DNA of 64,000 nucleotides from Bacteroidales bacterium (lineage in GTDB: Bacteria > Bacteroidota > Bacteroidia > Bacteroidales > Muribaculaceae): NCBI GenBank assembly GCA_014800795.1, contig JAAVFL010000011.1, forward strand, positions 20,897-84,896, written 5' to 3'. Under the pieces are notes generated by a model. That model worked only from the letters and a program-made list of their open reading frames with translations. It was not told the origin of the DNA and did no database searches. Made by a program: the position numbers and the translations under genes. Within the stretch, counting starts at the first letter, position 1. Each line of letters begins with the position of its first letter. This document shows, in pieces, positions 35,329 to 44,576 of this stretch.

Positions 35329-37758
35329 ATGAAAACATTCCTTAAAATATTATATATTTTTATTCTATCATCTGTTATTGGAGCTAATTCCGTAGCTCAA
35401 GTCAGAATTCATGGTAAAGTTGTAGAGACAGACGATTCCCCCCTTGAATTCGTTACAGTACGAATTGATGGAACCGCAATCGGTACTAATACCGGCTTGG
35501 ATGGAACATTTCAGCTATCTTGCCCTCCTCCGGCTAATGATACTCTAACAGTCGTATTCTCATGCATAGGATACGACGAGTTACGTCGAACTCTTATCGA
35601 TCCTAAAGGAGATTTAGCCCTTAACGTCCGCATGAGGCAGAAAAGTACCGACCTGAAAGAAATTGAGGTTACTGATTTTCGTAAACAGACCAATCAGATG
35701 CAGACGATAGACACGGATAGCTACAAACTCGCAGCTGATGCGACCGGGGGGAGTATTGAATCTATGCTCTCTACTCTCGCAGGGGTCAACTCCAATAATG
35801 AGATGTCAAGTCAGTATTCTGTCCGTGGAGGTACATATGATGAAAATTCAGTGTATATCAACGGTATTGAAGTATATCGTCCACAATTGATATCTTCAGG
35901 CCAACAGGAAGGTTTAAGTGTAATTAATCCGGACTTAGTTGGGTCGGTAAGCTTTTCTACCGGCGGATTCGGTGTAGAATATGGAGATAAAATGTCCTCT
36001 GCCCTTGACATTACTTATCGTGAACCTGAGGCATTTGAAGGAGCGGTCAGTGCAAGTCTTATGGGAGCCTCTCTCTCCATCGGGCAAAGTACAAAGAAAT
36101 TTTCACAACTGCACGGTATTCGTTACAAGCGTAATTCCTCACTTCTGAGCTCTTTGGAAACTAAAGGGGAATACGACCCTAACTTCTTTGATTATCAAAC
36201 AAATCTGAATCTAAAAATCAACAATCGCATAAAAGTCTCTTTTTTAGGAAATATAGCTGTCAACAACTATAAGTTCACTCCCGTAAATCGTGAGACCAAC
36301 TTCGGCACCTCAAATGATGCCAAGCAATTTAAAGTGTATTTTGACGGACAAGAAAAGGATCGTTTTGAAACATATTTCGGTGCCCTGAACCTAACATATA
36401 ATCACTCGAAGAATACCCAATTCTCACTATTGGCGTCAGGATATCTGACCAACGAACTTGTTGCATATGATATCAGTGGTGAGTATTGGCTTGATCAGGC
36501 AGGAACCACAGGTGAAGGTAACCCTGATAATGCAATAGGAGGTGAGCTTGGCGTAGGACGATATCATGAGCATGCGCGAAATCGTCTGAAAATCGGAGTT
36601 TTTTCACTTGGTTTACAAGGTCATACTTCTATTAACCGCCACAACCTGACATATGGATTTAACTTCAATCATCAGACAATCATGGAGCGTACCCGCGAGT
36701 GGGAACTTCGCGATTCTGCCGGCTACACTCTTCCATCTGACGGCCAGAATATCCGTATGATTTATAATTTGACATCAAATCAGGATATTTCCACGAACCG
36801 AATATCACTATATCTTGCCGATTCATACCGTTTGAATACACCTACCGGCTATTTTGCCATTAATGCCGGACTTCGGTTCTCATATTGGGATTACAACCGG
36901 GAGTTTCTTGTATCACCAAGGGCTAACGTCGCCTTTGTTCCCGAACGGAATAATGCGTTTACATTCCGGTTTGCTACAGGTTTATATTATCAACAGCCAT
37001 TCTATAAGGAATTTCGCCAACCATTGGAGGATATGCATGGCAATACAGTTGTAAGGCTCAATTCAGACATTAAATCACAACAGAGCATACATTTTATTCT
37101 TGGCGCAGATTATACATTCCGTATGTTTGATCGGCCATTTAAATTGTCCGGTGAAGCATATTATAAGAAATTAAATAATCTCATTCCATACGAGATCGAT
37201 AATCTGAAAATCGTATATTCAGGAGAAAACACGACTGATGGATACACCGCGGGACTTGACATGAAGCTTTTCGGCCAATTCGTGCCCGGAACAGATTCAT
37301 GGATAAGTTTTTCCCTTATGAAGACTGGTGAGAATCTTAACGGCGTAGTAGTTCCCCGGCCTACGGATCAGAGGTATTCATTGGCTCTGTTCTTTACCGA
37401 TTACTTTCCGAAATTTCCGAAATTAAAATTCTCTTTGCGAGGTATATTCTCTGACGGATTACCTACTACAGCGCCCCATTCCTCTCGTGACAAAGGGTAT
37501 TTCCGGGCTCCGGCCTATAAACGCGTAGATATAGGTCTAAGCTACGCCCTGCTTTCTCCATCAAAAGACGGAGAAAGCAGAACCGGTATGCACAAGTGGT
37601 TAAAAAGTATCTGGTTGGGGGTAGATATATTCAATTTACTCGATATATCAAATGTTTCAAGCTACTATTGGGTAACCGATGTCAACGAAATACAATATGC
37701 GGTTCCAAACTATCTGACCCGTAGACAGTTCAACGTACGTCTGAGTATAGATTTCTGA
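35329..37758 (+). CDS. TonB-dependent receptor with carboxypeptidase-regulatory-like domain
   Basis: 809-residue outer-membrane receptor. A signal peptide (about 1-24) is followed by a carboxypeptidase-D regulatory-like domain (HGKVVETDDSPLEFVTVRID, TNTGLDGTFQL), a plug with SIESMLSTLAGVNSNNEMSS and the YSVRGGTYDENSVYINGIEVY block, and a long barrel ending RRQFNVRLSIDF with a terminal Phe. It is not paired with a SusD homologue, so a polysaccharide substrate is unlikely. The DUF6155 gene starts 13 bases later. The transported compound is unknown. The 266 bases before it contain only the putative ndh promoter. Confidence 0.9.
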   Translation: MKTFLKILYIFILSSVIGANSVAQVRIHGKVVETDDSPLEFVTVRIDGTAIGTNTGLDGTFQLSCPPPANDTLTVVFSCIGYDELRRTLIDPKGDLALNVRMRQKSTDLKEIEVTDFRKQTNQMQTIDTDSYKLAADATGGSIESMLSTLAGVNSNNEMSSQYSVRGGTYDENSVYINGIEVYRPQLISSGQQEGLSVINPDLVGSVSFSTGGFGVEYGDKMSSALDITYREPEAFEGAVSASLMGASLSIGQSTKKFSQLHGIRYKRNSSLLSSLETKGEYDPNFFDYQTNLNLKINNRIKVSFLGNIAVNNYKFTPVNRETNFGTSNDAKQFKVYFDGQEKDRFETYFGALNLTYNHSKNTQFSLLASGYLTNELVAYDISGEYWLDQAGTTGEGNPDNAIGGELGVGRYHEHARNRLKIGVFSLGLQGHTSINRHNLTYGFNFNHQTIMERTREWELRDSAGYTLPSDGQNIRMIYNLTSNQDISTNRISLYLADSYRLNTPTGYFAINAGLRFSYWDYNREFLVSPRANVAFVPERNNAFTFRFATGLYYQQPFYKEFRQPLEDMHGNTVVRLNSDIKSQQSIHFILGADYTFRMFDRPFKLSGEAYYKKLNNLIPYEIDNLKIVYSGENTTDGYTAGLDMKLFGQFVPGTDSWISFSLMKTGENLNGVVVPRPTDQRYSLALFFTDYFPKFPKLKFSLRGIFSDGLPTTAPHSSRDKGYFRAPAYKRVDIGLSYALLSPSKDGESRTGMHKWLKSIWLGVDIFNLLDISNVSSYYWVTDVNEIQYAVPNYLTRRQFNVRLSIDF

Positions 37759-37771
37759 TACATACCTCCCG

Positions 37772-38287
37772 ATGAGCAAGACACAGCTTAAAAAAGAGAT
37801 TAAAAACATATCGCGTGATCAGCTTGAACAGATGATTCTCGAAGCTTATGACGCCCGTAAAGAAATCAAACAATATTTTGACTTCTTTCTTAACCCGGAT
37901 GTGGATAAACTTACAGAGCGATACACATTGGAAATCAACAAAGAGTTCGGTCGTAGCAAACGGGGATATTCAAAGGCAAGAATAACAAATGTTCGCAGGC
38001 TCTATAAGGAGTTCAAAAGTTATCATCCGGGATTTGACAAAGAGATCGAATTGCTAATGCACATAATCAGAGTTTCATTAAAAAGTGAGCGGGTATTCAA
38101 CCTCTCTGAAACCATGATTCGTGGTATCGGATCACTTTTGAATGAACTTGTTAATATAAGTGATAAAAATCTGGTTGCAGATAAAGTTTGGTCGGATCTG
38201 ACCACACTACTTGATGATACGGCTGCCGGCACAAGATATTTTCGCAAATATCTTAGAGAGCAGCTGGAAAGTTACCGTCCGACATAG
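37772..38287 (+). CDS. DUF6155 family protein
   Basis: A 171-residue, charged cytoplasmic protein without signal or membrane segment. SKTQLKKEIKNISRDQLEQM at the start and YDARKEIKQYFDFFLNPD match the DUF6155 pattern, a helical family without known function. It starts 13 bases after the TonB receptor stop on the same strand, so the two are co-transcribed; what a cytoplasmic protein does beside an outer-membrane receptor is unclear. Confidence 0.75.
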   Translation: MSKTQLKKEIKNISRDQLEQMILEAYDARKEIKQYFDFFLNPDVDKLTERYTLEINKEFGRSKRGYSKARITNVRRLYKEFKSYHPGFDKEIELLMHIIRVSLKSERVFNLSETMIRGIGSLLNELVNISDKNLVADKVWSDLTTLLDDTAAGTRYFRKYLREQLESYRPT

Positions 38288-38399
38288 TAACTAACCGTCA
38301 CAGTTATTGGCGAGACTGTCAACCTATTCCATTGCCGTATGAATTCTATCGCTGCTATTTAGTTATACACAACTATTTTTCTGTTATCGGTTTTTTCGC

Positions 38400-38407
38400 T
38401 AAATTTG
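38400..38407 (+). promoter_or_regulatory. -7 box of the porin gene
   Basis: TAAATTTG, with a T-rich stretch at about the -33 position (38376-38380), lies 12 bases before the ATG at 38420. It excludes the upstream TTG at 38405 as start codon and implies a very short leader. Confidence 0.5.
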
Positions 38408-38419
38408 CGGCTTAGAAAT

Positions 38420-40384
38420 ATGATACAAAAACTTACCCGCATAATATTATTAGCCGTAGTCTGCAGTATGTCATTTATTACAGTGGCAAGAAAAACTGTA
38501 CTTGAACCATCGTATGCATGGACAGATGTTCCTCCCCTTGGACTACGTGAAGCTACAACTATAGACACCTTATATCAGAATTACTCTCTGGAATTCATTC
38601 CTCAGGAGGTTTCTCGCGCATATGCCACCACTGGCAATTATTGCGGTTCCGGACAAAACATGATTTTTATGGAACGTCCTGTAATGAGTGATTTTTATTT
38701 CCGCGATGCTGTGAGCCATTGGCTACCATCTACACAAACTATAAAATGGTACAATACACGCATCCCGATGACCCTATTAAGTTATAATTTCGGAGGTGGG
38801 AAACAGGATGGTCAGGATCGTTTCCAGACTATATTCTCAGCAAATGCGAACAAACGTGTTCAGATAGGAGCCCTTATTGATTACATCTATTCAAAAGGAA
38901 GCTATGATTATCAAGCCGCGAAAGATTTCACATGGGGACTATCCGGTTCATACATTGGAGAACGATTCGAATTTCAAGGCAACTTCTATCACTACAACTT
39001 ACTCCAAAAGGAAAACGGTGGAATCACAGATGATGCATATATACGTGATCCAGCATCTGTGCAGGGAGGTAATACCTCAGTAAACTGTAAGGATATTCCA
39101 GTCAACCTAACCGGCGCATTTAACCGCGTACGCGGAACAGATTTGTATCTTAACGGCCGATATAAAATGGGATTCTGGAAAGAAGAGCAGATAAATGATA
39201 CGACCGTTAACCGAACTTTAGTTCCGGTTACGAGTGTTATCTGGACCCTAAATTATACAGATGCGGCTCACAGATTCGTAAATAATAATGCCAGCCAGAA
39301 CATGTCATTTTGGGAAAACACATACTTTTCTCCGAATTTCACGAAAGACTCACAAGATTTCTGGAAACTTCGCAATACTGTCGGATTATCTCTTCTTGAG
39401 GGATTCAACAAATATGCGAAAGCCGGTTTAGCCGCCTTTATCACACATGAAGTGCGCTCATATAAACTGGATACCGACTATGATGAACCGGATCAGGCGC
39501 AAGCAGAAGCGTTATCACCGGATCCCTATCCATATATGACCACTTCAGAAACGCAAAATCTCGCATGGATCGGCGCCCAACTCACCAAACAACAAGGCCG
39601 AATTTTTAACTATAATATAACCGGAGAAATCGGAATTCTCGGAGCTGCCGCAGGAGAAATAAAAGTAAATGGAGACATCTCAACTCACATTCCCCTTTTC
39701 GGAGATACGGTTCAGGTTAATGCAAACGGTCATTTCACCAATCTGACTGCGCCGTGGTTGATGCAACATATGAAATCAAATCATTTCATATGGGACAACG
39801 ATTTTTCAAAAACCAGATCACTACGTTTCGGTGGTGGACTGATTATACCTTGGACTCGGACATCTCTTTCACTTAATGTCGAGAATGTGCAGAATCTCAT
39901 ATACTTTGGCAATAATGGCTTACCCCGACAGTATGGCGGTAGCACACAGATATTAAGCGCTACATTACGTCAGAATTTTAAATTCGGTCCATTCAATTGG
40001 GACAATATAATTACCTATCAGACGTCAAGTGAGAGTGAGGTAATCTCCCTTCCTGCACTAACTGTCTACTCTAACATGTATCTGTTGTTTCGCATAGCTA
40101 CTCTCCATGTGCAATTGGGTATAAATTGCGATTATTTCACAAAGTACAAAGGAGTAAACTATCAGCCCGCTACAATGGGATTCTACAACCAGAATCTTAT
40201 CGATATTGGAGACTATCCTTTTGTAAGCGTATATGCCAACTGTAAACTTTCAAAGTGTCGTTTCTACATAATGATGTCACACGTCAATCAAGGTATGACA
40301 GGAAGCATGTATTTTTCTATGCCACACTACCCTATGAACCCACGCCGCCTTCAGATGGGTCTAAGTATTGATTTCGCAAACTGA
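38420..40384 (+). CDS. Putative outer-membrane porin (Porin_10 type)
   Basis: 654-residue outer-membrane beta-barrel protein with an N-terminal signal (MIQKLTRIILLAVVCSMSFI). After YQNYSLEFIPQEVSRAY comes a chain of alternating aromatic strands (SHWLPSTQTIKWYNTRIP, QIGALIDYIYSKGSYDY, LNWNVENVQNLIYFG-like), and it ends PRRLQMGLSIDFAN, in line with the Bacteroidetes putative porin family PF14121. The start is set at 38420 because the -7 box lies at 38400-38407. The next gene begins 13 bases after the stop. Substrate unknown. Confidence 0.8.
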   Translation: MIQKLTRIILLAVVCSMSFITVARKTVLEPSYAWTDVPPLGLREATTIDTLYQNYSLEFIPQEVSRAYATTGNYCGSGQNMIFMERPVMSDFYFRDAVSHWLPSTQTIKWYNTRIPMTLLSYNFGGGKQDGQDRFQTIFSANANKRVQIGALIDYIYSKGSYDYQAAKDFTWGLSGSYIGERFEFQGNFYHYNLLQKENGGITDDAYIRDPASVQGGNTSVNCKDIPVNLTGAFNRVRGTDLYLNGRYKMGFWKEEQINDTTVNRTLVPVTSVIWTLNYTDAAHRFVNNNASQNMSFWENTYFSPNFTKDSQDFWKLRNTVGLSLLEGFNKYAKAGLAAFITHEVRSYKLDTDYDEPDQAQAEALSPDPYPYMTTSETQNLAWIGAQLTKQQGRIFNYNITGEIGILGAAAGEIKVNGDISTHIPLFGDTVQVNANGHFTNLTAPWLMQHMKSNHFIWDNDFSKTRSLRFGGGLIIPWTRTSLSLNVENVQNLIYFGNNGLPRQYGGSTQILSATLRQNFKFGPFNWDNIITYQTSSESEVISLPALTVYSNMYLLFRIATLHVQLGINCDYFTKYKGVNYQPATMGFYNQNLIDIGDYPFVSVYANCKLSKCRFYIMMSHVNQGMTGSMYFSMPHYPMNPRRLQMGLSIDFAN

Positions 40385-40397
40385 TTCATTGCAAACT

Positions 40398-41186
40398 ATG
40401 ATACGACATATACCTCCGGTAAAAAAGAGAAATACCTCTATCTACTTGATTCTGTTATTTCTTACAATTGTTGCAATGATCTCTCTAAAAGAATGTTCCG
40501 GTAAACAACTGCCATTAAAAACCGAAAGAGTCGCCGGTGGGGATACTTTAAATATTGCAATTGAAATATCACCGATGGGCGTTACGATGGTTGGTGATAG
40601 CCTTGGAGGTGTATATTATAATATGCTTTCCAAAGCTACCCGGAAACATGGCATACCAGTATTGTTCCATCCGTTTACATTACTATCTACGGCAATGACA
40701 GGCCTTAACGACGGACGTTATCAATTAGTGGTAAGTGATATACCCATTACAGCAGAACTTAAAGAGAAATATCTTTTCGTAGACCCTATACTTATAGATC
40801 GGCAGGTGCTTGTACAGCGACGAGATTCCATAACCGGGGAAGCTGAAATAAAATCTCAATTAGAACTCGGTGGAAAGCAGATCGCCGTTCCTGCAGGTTC
40901 CCCGTTTATTTCAAGATTGCATAACTTATCAAAAGAAATTGGTGATACTATATATATTGAAGAGGATAGCGAGTACTCCTCCGAGCAACTGGTCATTCTG
41001 ACTGCGTTGGGAGAACTACAGAGAGTAGTTGTAAGCGAACATGTGGCTCGTCTACTGCTAAAGCGATATCCGATACTTGATGCATCAGTAGCTATTTCAT
41101 TCAATCAATTTCATGGATGGCTTCTCGCCCCGACTGATACAATTCTTCGTGATTCGATATCATCATGGATCTATCATGCACATTAA
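40398..41186 (+). CDS. Membrane-anchored solute-binding-like protein
   Basis: 262 residues beginning MIRHIPPVKKRNTSIYLILL with one N-terminal membrane helix, then a periplasmic part resembling family 3 solute-binding proteins (SBP_bac_3): LNIAIEISPMGVTMVGDSLGG, YQLVVSDIPITAELKEKYLF, VDPILIDRQVLVQRR and QIAVPAGSPFISRLHNL. Such domains also form the N-terminal half of the MltF lytic transglycosylases, but no transglycosylase domain follows. The frame opens at 40368 within the porin gene; the ATG at 40398 is the better start. Co-transcribed with the porin. Ligand unknown. Confidence 0.7.
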   Translation: MIRHIPPVKKRNTSIYLILLFLTIVAMISLKECSGKQLPLKTERVAGGDTLNIAIEISPMGVTMVGDSLGGVYYNMLSKATRKHGIPVLFHPFTLLSTAMTGLNDGRYQLVVSDIPITAELKEKYLFVDPILIDRQVLVQRRDSITGEAEIKSQLELGGKQIAVPAGSPFISRLHNLSKEIGDTIYIEEDSEYSSEQLVILTALGELQRVVVSEHVARLLLKRYPILDASVAISFNQFHGWLLAPTDTILRDSISSWIYHAH

Positions 41187-41225
41187 ACATGATATCATTA
41201 TACAATATCTAATGTAAATACCATA

Positions 41226-41870
41226 TTACAACAGATATGGATTTGATTGCTTTTCACGTAATATCGATGTCGGACTCCCATGCCCCGGAAGAACAATTGT
41301 ATTGTCGGGCAGTTTCATCAACTTTTCCTGTATGGAAAAGATCAACTGCCGGCCATTACCGCCAGGCAAATCAGCACGACCAATTGATCCGGCAAAAAGA
41401 GTATCACCGCTAAACAAAATTCCGGATGAAGGTAAATAATAACAAACGCCTCCCGCTGAATGCCCCGGTGTACATATCACTTTGATTTCCTCCGGACCCA
41501 GATTCAGAGATGTTTTTTCATCAACAAACCGGTCTATTTCCAATGGCCTCAGCTTATAAGGAAGATGAAACATCTGGGCCTGCTGAGATCTGCTCGCAGC
41601 CAGCCCCAAATCACCTCTATGAGCCAATACAGGAAGCAACGGATACTGCTCCTTAAGAGCATCTACACCAAACGTATGATCAATATGGATATGAGTGAGA
41701 AGTATAAACCTAAGAGATAGCGACTTCTCTTCAACAACATCCATAAAAGTTCTCACATCTACCCCATCTGCCATACCAGGATCTATAACCGCAGCATCTA
41801 ATGACGTACTATCCCATATAAGATATGTATTCTCTCCAAAAATATTGAATTCAAAATGCTTTATTTCCAT
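41226..41870 (-). CDS. MBL-fold hydrolase, glyoxalase II-like
   Basis: A 214-residue metallo-beta-lactamase-fold protein. Zinc motif THIHIDH (59-65), then CTPGHSAGG, LFSGDTLFAGSIGRAD and LPGHGSPT, the complete ligand set of the hydroxyacylglutathione-hydrolase group. Bacteroidales lack glutathione, so the natural thioester or persulfide substrate is unknown. It lies 27 bases after rsmG on the same strand and may share its transcript. Confidence 0.9.
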   Translation of the reverse strand: MEIKHFEFNIFGENTYLIWDSTSLDAAVIDPGMADGVDVRTFMDVVEEKSLSLRFILLTHIHIDHTFGVDALKEQYPLLPVLAHRGDLGLAASRSQQAQMFHLPYKLRPLEIDRFVDEKTSLNLGPEEIKVICTPGHSAGGVCYYLPSSGILFSGDTLFAGSIGRADLPGGNGRQLIFSIQEKLMKLPDNTIVLPGHGSPTSILREKQSNPYLL

Positions 41871-41897
41871 AACAGAACATTACAATATTCGTACAAT

Positions 41898-42554
41898 TTA
41901 AAGTGGCAGATACACCAGCTTCTTTGTCTTGAAGAACGGTTCTTCCGGGAAATAGTTCGCAAGATCATCGACCAGAGGCTCGGAGGCGAGTCTTAAAGAT
42001 GCACGAATCTCATCTTTAAGGTCACCACCTTTCAGACATACCAGGCCGTTAGGCAAAGCGTAAGGTTTATCTGTTTTCACATGCCTGATGTTTTTCCTCA
42101 CAAGAGGTATAAGGCTGTCCAAAGTCATAACAGCACGCGATACAACAAAATCATATTTTTCACGACACTCCCCTATATCGCCATGTTGAAAGGTGACGTT
42201 ATCCAATCCGAGTGAGGAGGCGATCTCACTGGCAACCTTTATTTTTTTCCCGATTCGATCTATTAAATGGAACCGACATTGAGGCATGACAATAGCAAGC
42301 GGTATCCCGGGAAAACCGCCACCCGTACCCATGTCAAGTATCGATGTTCCTTCAGGTAGGCCTGTTAAAAATTTTGCAATTGCAAGCGAATGCAGAACAT
42401 GATTCGGATATAGATTCTGTATATCTTTTCTTGAGATGACATTAATTTTTTCATTCCAAGTAGGATAAAGTTCTCCAAGTTCTAAAATCCGGTTCTTTTG
42501 TATATCAGACAATCCAGAGAAATATCTGAACACGCACGATGCATCTAAATCCAT
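41898..42554 (-). CDS. rsmG: 16S rRNA (guanine527-N7)-methyltransferase
   Basis: SAM-dependent methyltransferase that modifies G527 in the 530 loop of 16S rRNA. 218 residues, normal length. The SAM-binding loop ILDMGTGGGFPGIPLAIVMP and the following FHLIDRIGKKIKVASEIAS are diagnostic, and NVISRKDIQNLYPNHVLHSL matches the N-terminal part. The MBL-fold hydrolase follows closely; a lipoprotein gene lies upstream. Confidence 0.96.
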   Translation of the reverse strand: MDLDASCVFRYFSGLSDIQKNRILELGELYPTWNEKINVISRKDIQNLYPNHVLHSLAIAKFLTGLPEGTSILDMGTGGGFPGIPLAIVMPQCRFHLIDRIGKKIKVASEIASSLGLDNVTFQHGDIGECREKYDFVVSRAVMTLDSLIPLVRKNIRHVKTDKPYALPNGLVCLKGGDLKDEIRASLRLASEPLVDDLANYFPEEPFFKTKKLVYLPL

Positions 42555-42594
42555 ATTAAAGATATATTAATTACACTTTTTCAATCTACTGTCA

Positions 42595-43311
42595 TTATAT
42601 CTCCATCACAAACCATAGGATTGAATGATCCGTGCTTTCCGCACGTATCCATATCCGATCACTTGTAATATTGATTAATCTTACTTCTTTAATTCCTATT
42701 TCAATGCCGTTGATCTGTATATCACAATCAGTGGAAATGTCGGACGAGAGTGATATTTCTGTCAGAGGTAATTGTGAAATAATTTTCGCTTCCATACCTG
42801 TAATCAATGAAGTTACAAGTAGAATCCGTTTATCTTTAGACAAGGCAAATAAATTCCCCGGTGTTTCGAATGTAAACTTCTGACTATCATAAGTAAAACG
42901 AGGTGTTCTATCTTCGACTTCCCGTAAAATTTCACCAGAGTCACCATTGTTATCGGAGTTGCCGGAATCTTCTTTATCATCAATCCCTCCATATACTTCA
43001 TATGAACACCTCAAGGGTGTCCCATCGCCTCTGATCACAATCTCACCAGAGCCAATCGCCTTTCCATATAAAAGAATGCGACTTCCATCTACTGAAATAT
43101 CTACATATCGGGATGTTCCTTCGACATTCAGCACATTGGCATCATATACCTCAATTTCCACTGTTTGCCCAAGAGGAATCTCTACCTGGTATTGTGAAAG
43201 ATATGGACGAACAACCACCGGATATTCATGCTTTTTATCACAAGACATAATGCCCATAGTTAAAGCAATGATAATTATAATCAGTTTGAAAGTATGTCCG
43301 ATCTTGATCAT
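42595..43311 (-). CDS. Lipoprotein of unknown function
   Basis: 238 residues with a lipoprotein signal (IIIIIALTMGIMSC, cysteine at about residue 24). An Ig-like or bacterial surface-domain segment follows (YQVEIPLGQTVEIEVYDANV, ISVDGSRILLYGKAIGSGEI), then an Asp/Asn/Gly-rich linker (DDKEDSGNSDNNGDSGE) and a second beta-rich part. No family was recognised. Its ATG overlaps the TGA of the upstream endonuclease-like gene (ATGA at 43311-43308), so the two proteins are translationally coupled and probably work together at the cell surface. Confidence 0.75.
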   Translation of the reverse strand: MIKIGHTFKLIIIIIALTMGIMSCDKKHEYPVVVRPYLSQYQVEIPLGQTVEIEVYDANVLNVEGTSRYVDISVDGSRILLYGKAIGSGEIVIRGDGTPLRCSYEVYGGIDDKEDSGNSDNNGDSGEILREVEDRTPRFTYDSQKFTFETPGNLFALSKDKRILLVTSLITGMEAKIISQLPLTEISLSSDISTDCDIQINGIEIGIKEVRLINITSDRIWIRAESTDHSILWFVMEI

Positions 43312-44384
43312 CTTATTTCAATATTAAGCATTCCGGACCATGTTTCGGAATTGAAGCGGAGAGTATGCAGACCTACTCCCAAGCTCTGTGTCAATATATA
43401 ATTTTCTTTTACGGGCACTCCGTCTACACTCCAGGAAGCATCCTCCGGCACATAGGATGAATATAGATTTATTCTATTGTCATCTTTAAGTGAATAAATA
43501 GCTTTGAGCGGAGTAGAACCTTCTGTTGACGTGTTGATATCATCTTCATTATTCTCTAATAAGCACTCCCCCATCCTGTTTCCCCAAAGAAGCTCTGCCA
43601 GTTCAGGATAATCAACAAACGGATTTCGGTTTCCCTGAAACTGAAAAAACACATCATTCCGATTACGCTCATCCATCGATGGAGAATCAGTTCTGTGCCA
43701 TACCAACAATTGTCTGGAATAAGCCGGAGTAAAAATTTCATCTGTATTCTCTGACCAGACTATACCATTGCCTGATTCAAAACGTCTCAATCCATTTGGG
43801 TAAACAATTGCCATATACATCAGGCATCTTGCCACATCTCCTTTTATCTCGTCCGGAGGTTCCCAAAGTCTGACTTTACACGTGCCGATGCTACCAATAC
43901 CCATTCTACATTTCAAACCGGGGATTGATGACGTCTCTTCATTTTCTACAACTCCCGGAGGTGCATCACTCTTTATTGTCGGAAAGCCTTCTGGCGATGG
44001 AATAAGATTATACAAATCACGCGACACAGATGTGAAATTCACTGTTACAGCATTCCACCAATGCGGTGGAATAATAGTAAGTAACTCGAAATTATCGGGT
44101 GCCCCTCCATCTATTCCATAAGGGATAATTGATGACGAAAATTGGTTGATATAACATTCCCTTTCATCATCTCCATGTGTAAGTTTAAATATCTCATAAA
44201 ATCCTGTATCACCGGAGTATTGAGTAACATAATTTGTCGGAGAATTAGTCCTTGCGACAGCAACACACAAATCGTTTCCGCTCAGCCCCATCCATTGGCT
44301 TGGAGGAGCTGCTGTTTCTGCTGCTGCCGAATAGGCTATTCCAGCAAAACTCAGTTTAAGGATACTTGGAAATTTATGTTTCAT
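43308..44384 (-). CDS. Endonuclease I-like exported protein, catalytic histidine apparently lost
   Basis: 358 residues from the ATG at 44384, which follows a G-rich ribosome-binding stretch and begins a signal peptide (MKHKFPSILKLSFAGIAYSA). The C-terminal half has the endonuclease I (EndA/Vvn) signature LLVWHRTDSPSMDERNRND followed by FQGNRNPFVDYPELAELLWG, and DLYNLIPSPEG with GDVARCLMYMA fit the same fold. In active members the first half of the beta-beta-alpha-metal motif reads EHVxP; here the equivalent stretch is LTIIPPHWW, without the usual His. A C-terminal domain, perhaps Ig-like or for secretion, follows. The nuclease function is therefore doubtful. Confidence 0.7.
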   Translation of the reverse strand: MKHKFPSILKLSFAGIAYSAAAETAAPPSQWMGLSGNDLCVAVARTNSPTNYVTQYSGDTGFYEIFKLTHGDDERECYINQFSSSIIPYGIDGGAPDNFELLTIIPPHWWNAVTVNFTSVSRDLYNLIPSPEGFPTIKSDAPPGVVENEETSSIPGLKCRMGIGSIGTCKVRLWEPPDEIKGDVARCLMYMAIVYPNGLRRFESGNGIVWSENTDEIFTPAYSRQLLVWHRTDSPSMDERNRNDVFFQFQGNRNPFVDYPELAELLWGNRMGECLLENNEDDINTSTEGSTPLKAIYSLKDDNRINLYSSYVPEDASWSVDGVPVKENYILTQSLGVGLHTLRFNSETWSGMLNIEIR

Positions 44385-44576
44385 ACCCCCCTCTACTTCA
44401 TATTCATGAAGCATCTATAGTAATACATTAATTATTAAAGTACTGCAAGGATATCGACGCATGGTAAAAAAGAGATTATTCGTGTATTCCTATGATATAC
44501 GATTAATCTTTTTGTCACATACGCGGATACCCCTGCAGTACGATATCAGCATATAGCTGACGGTTAAGTCATTCTA

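Noticed and set aside
44546..44560. Small TCAGC/GCTGA hairpin after PPi-PFK as terminator
   Set aside because: Only five base pairs and no T-run; too weak to call.
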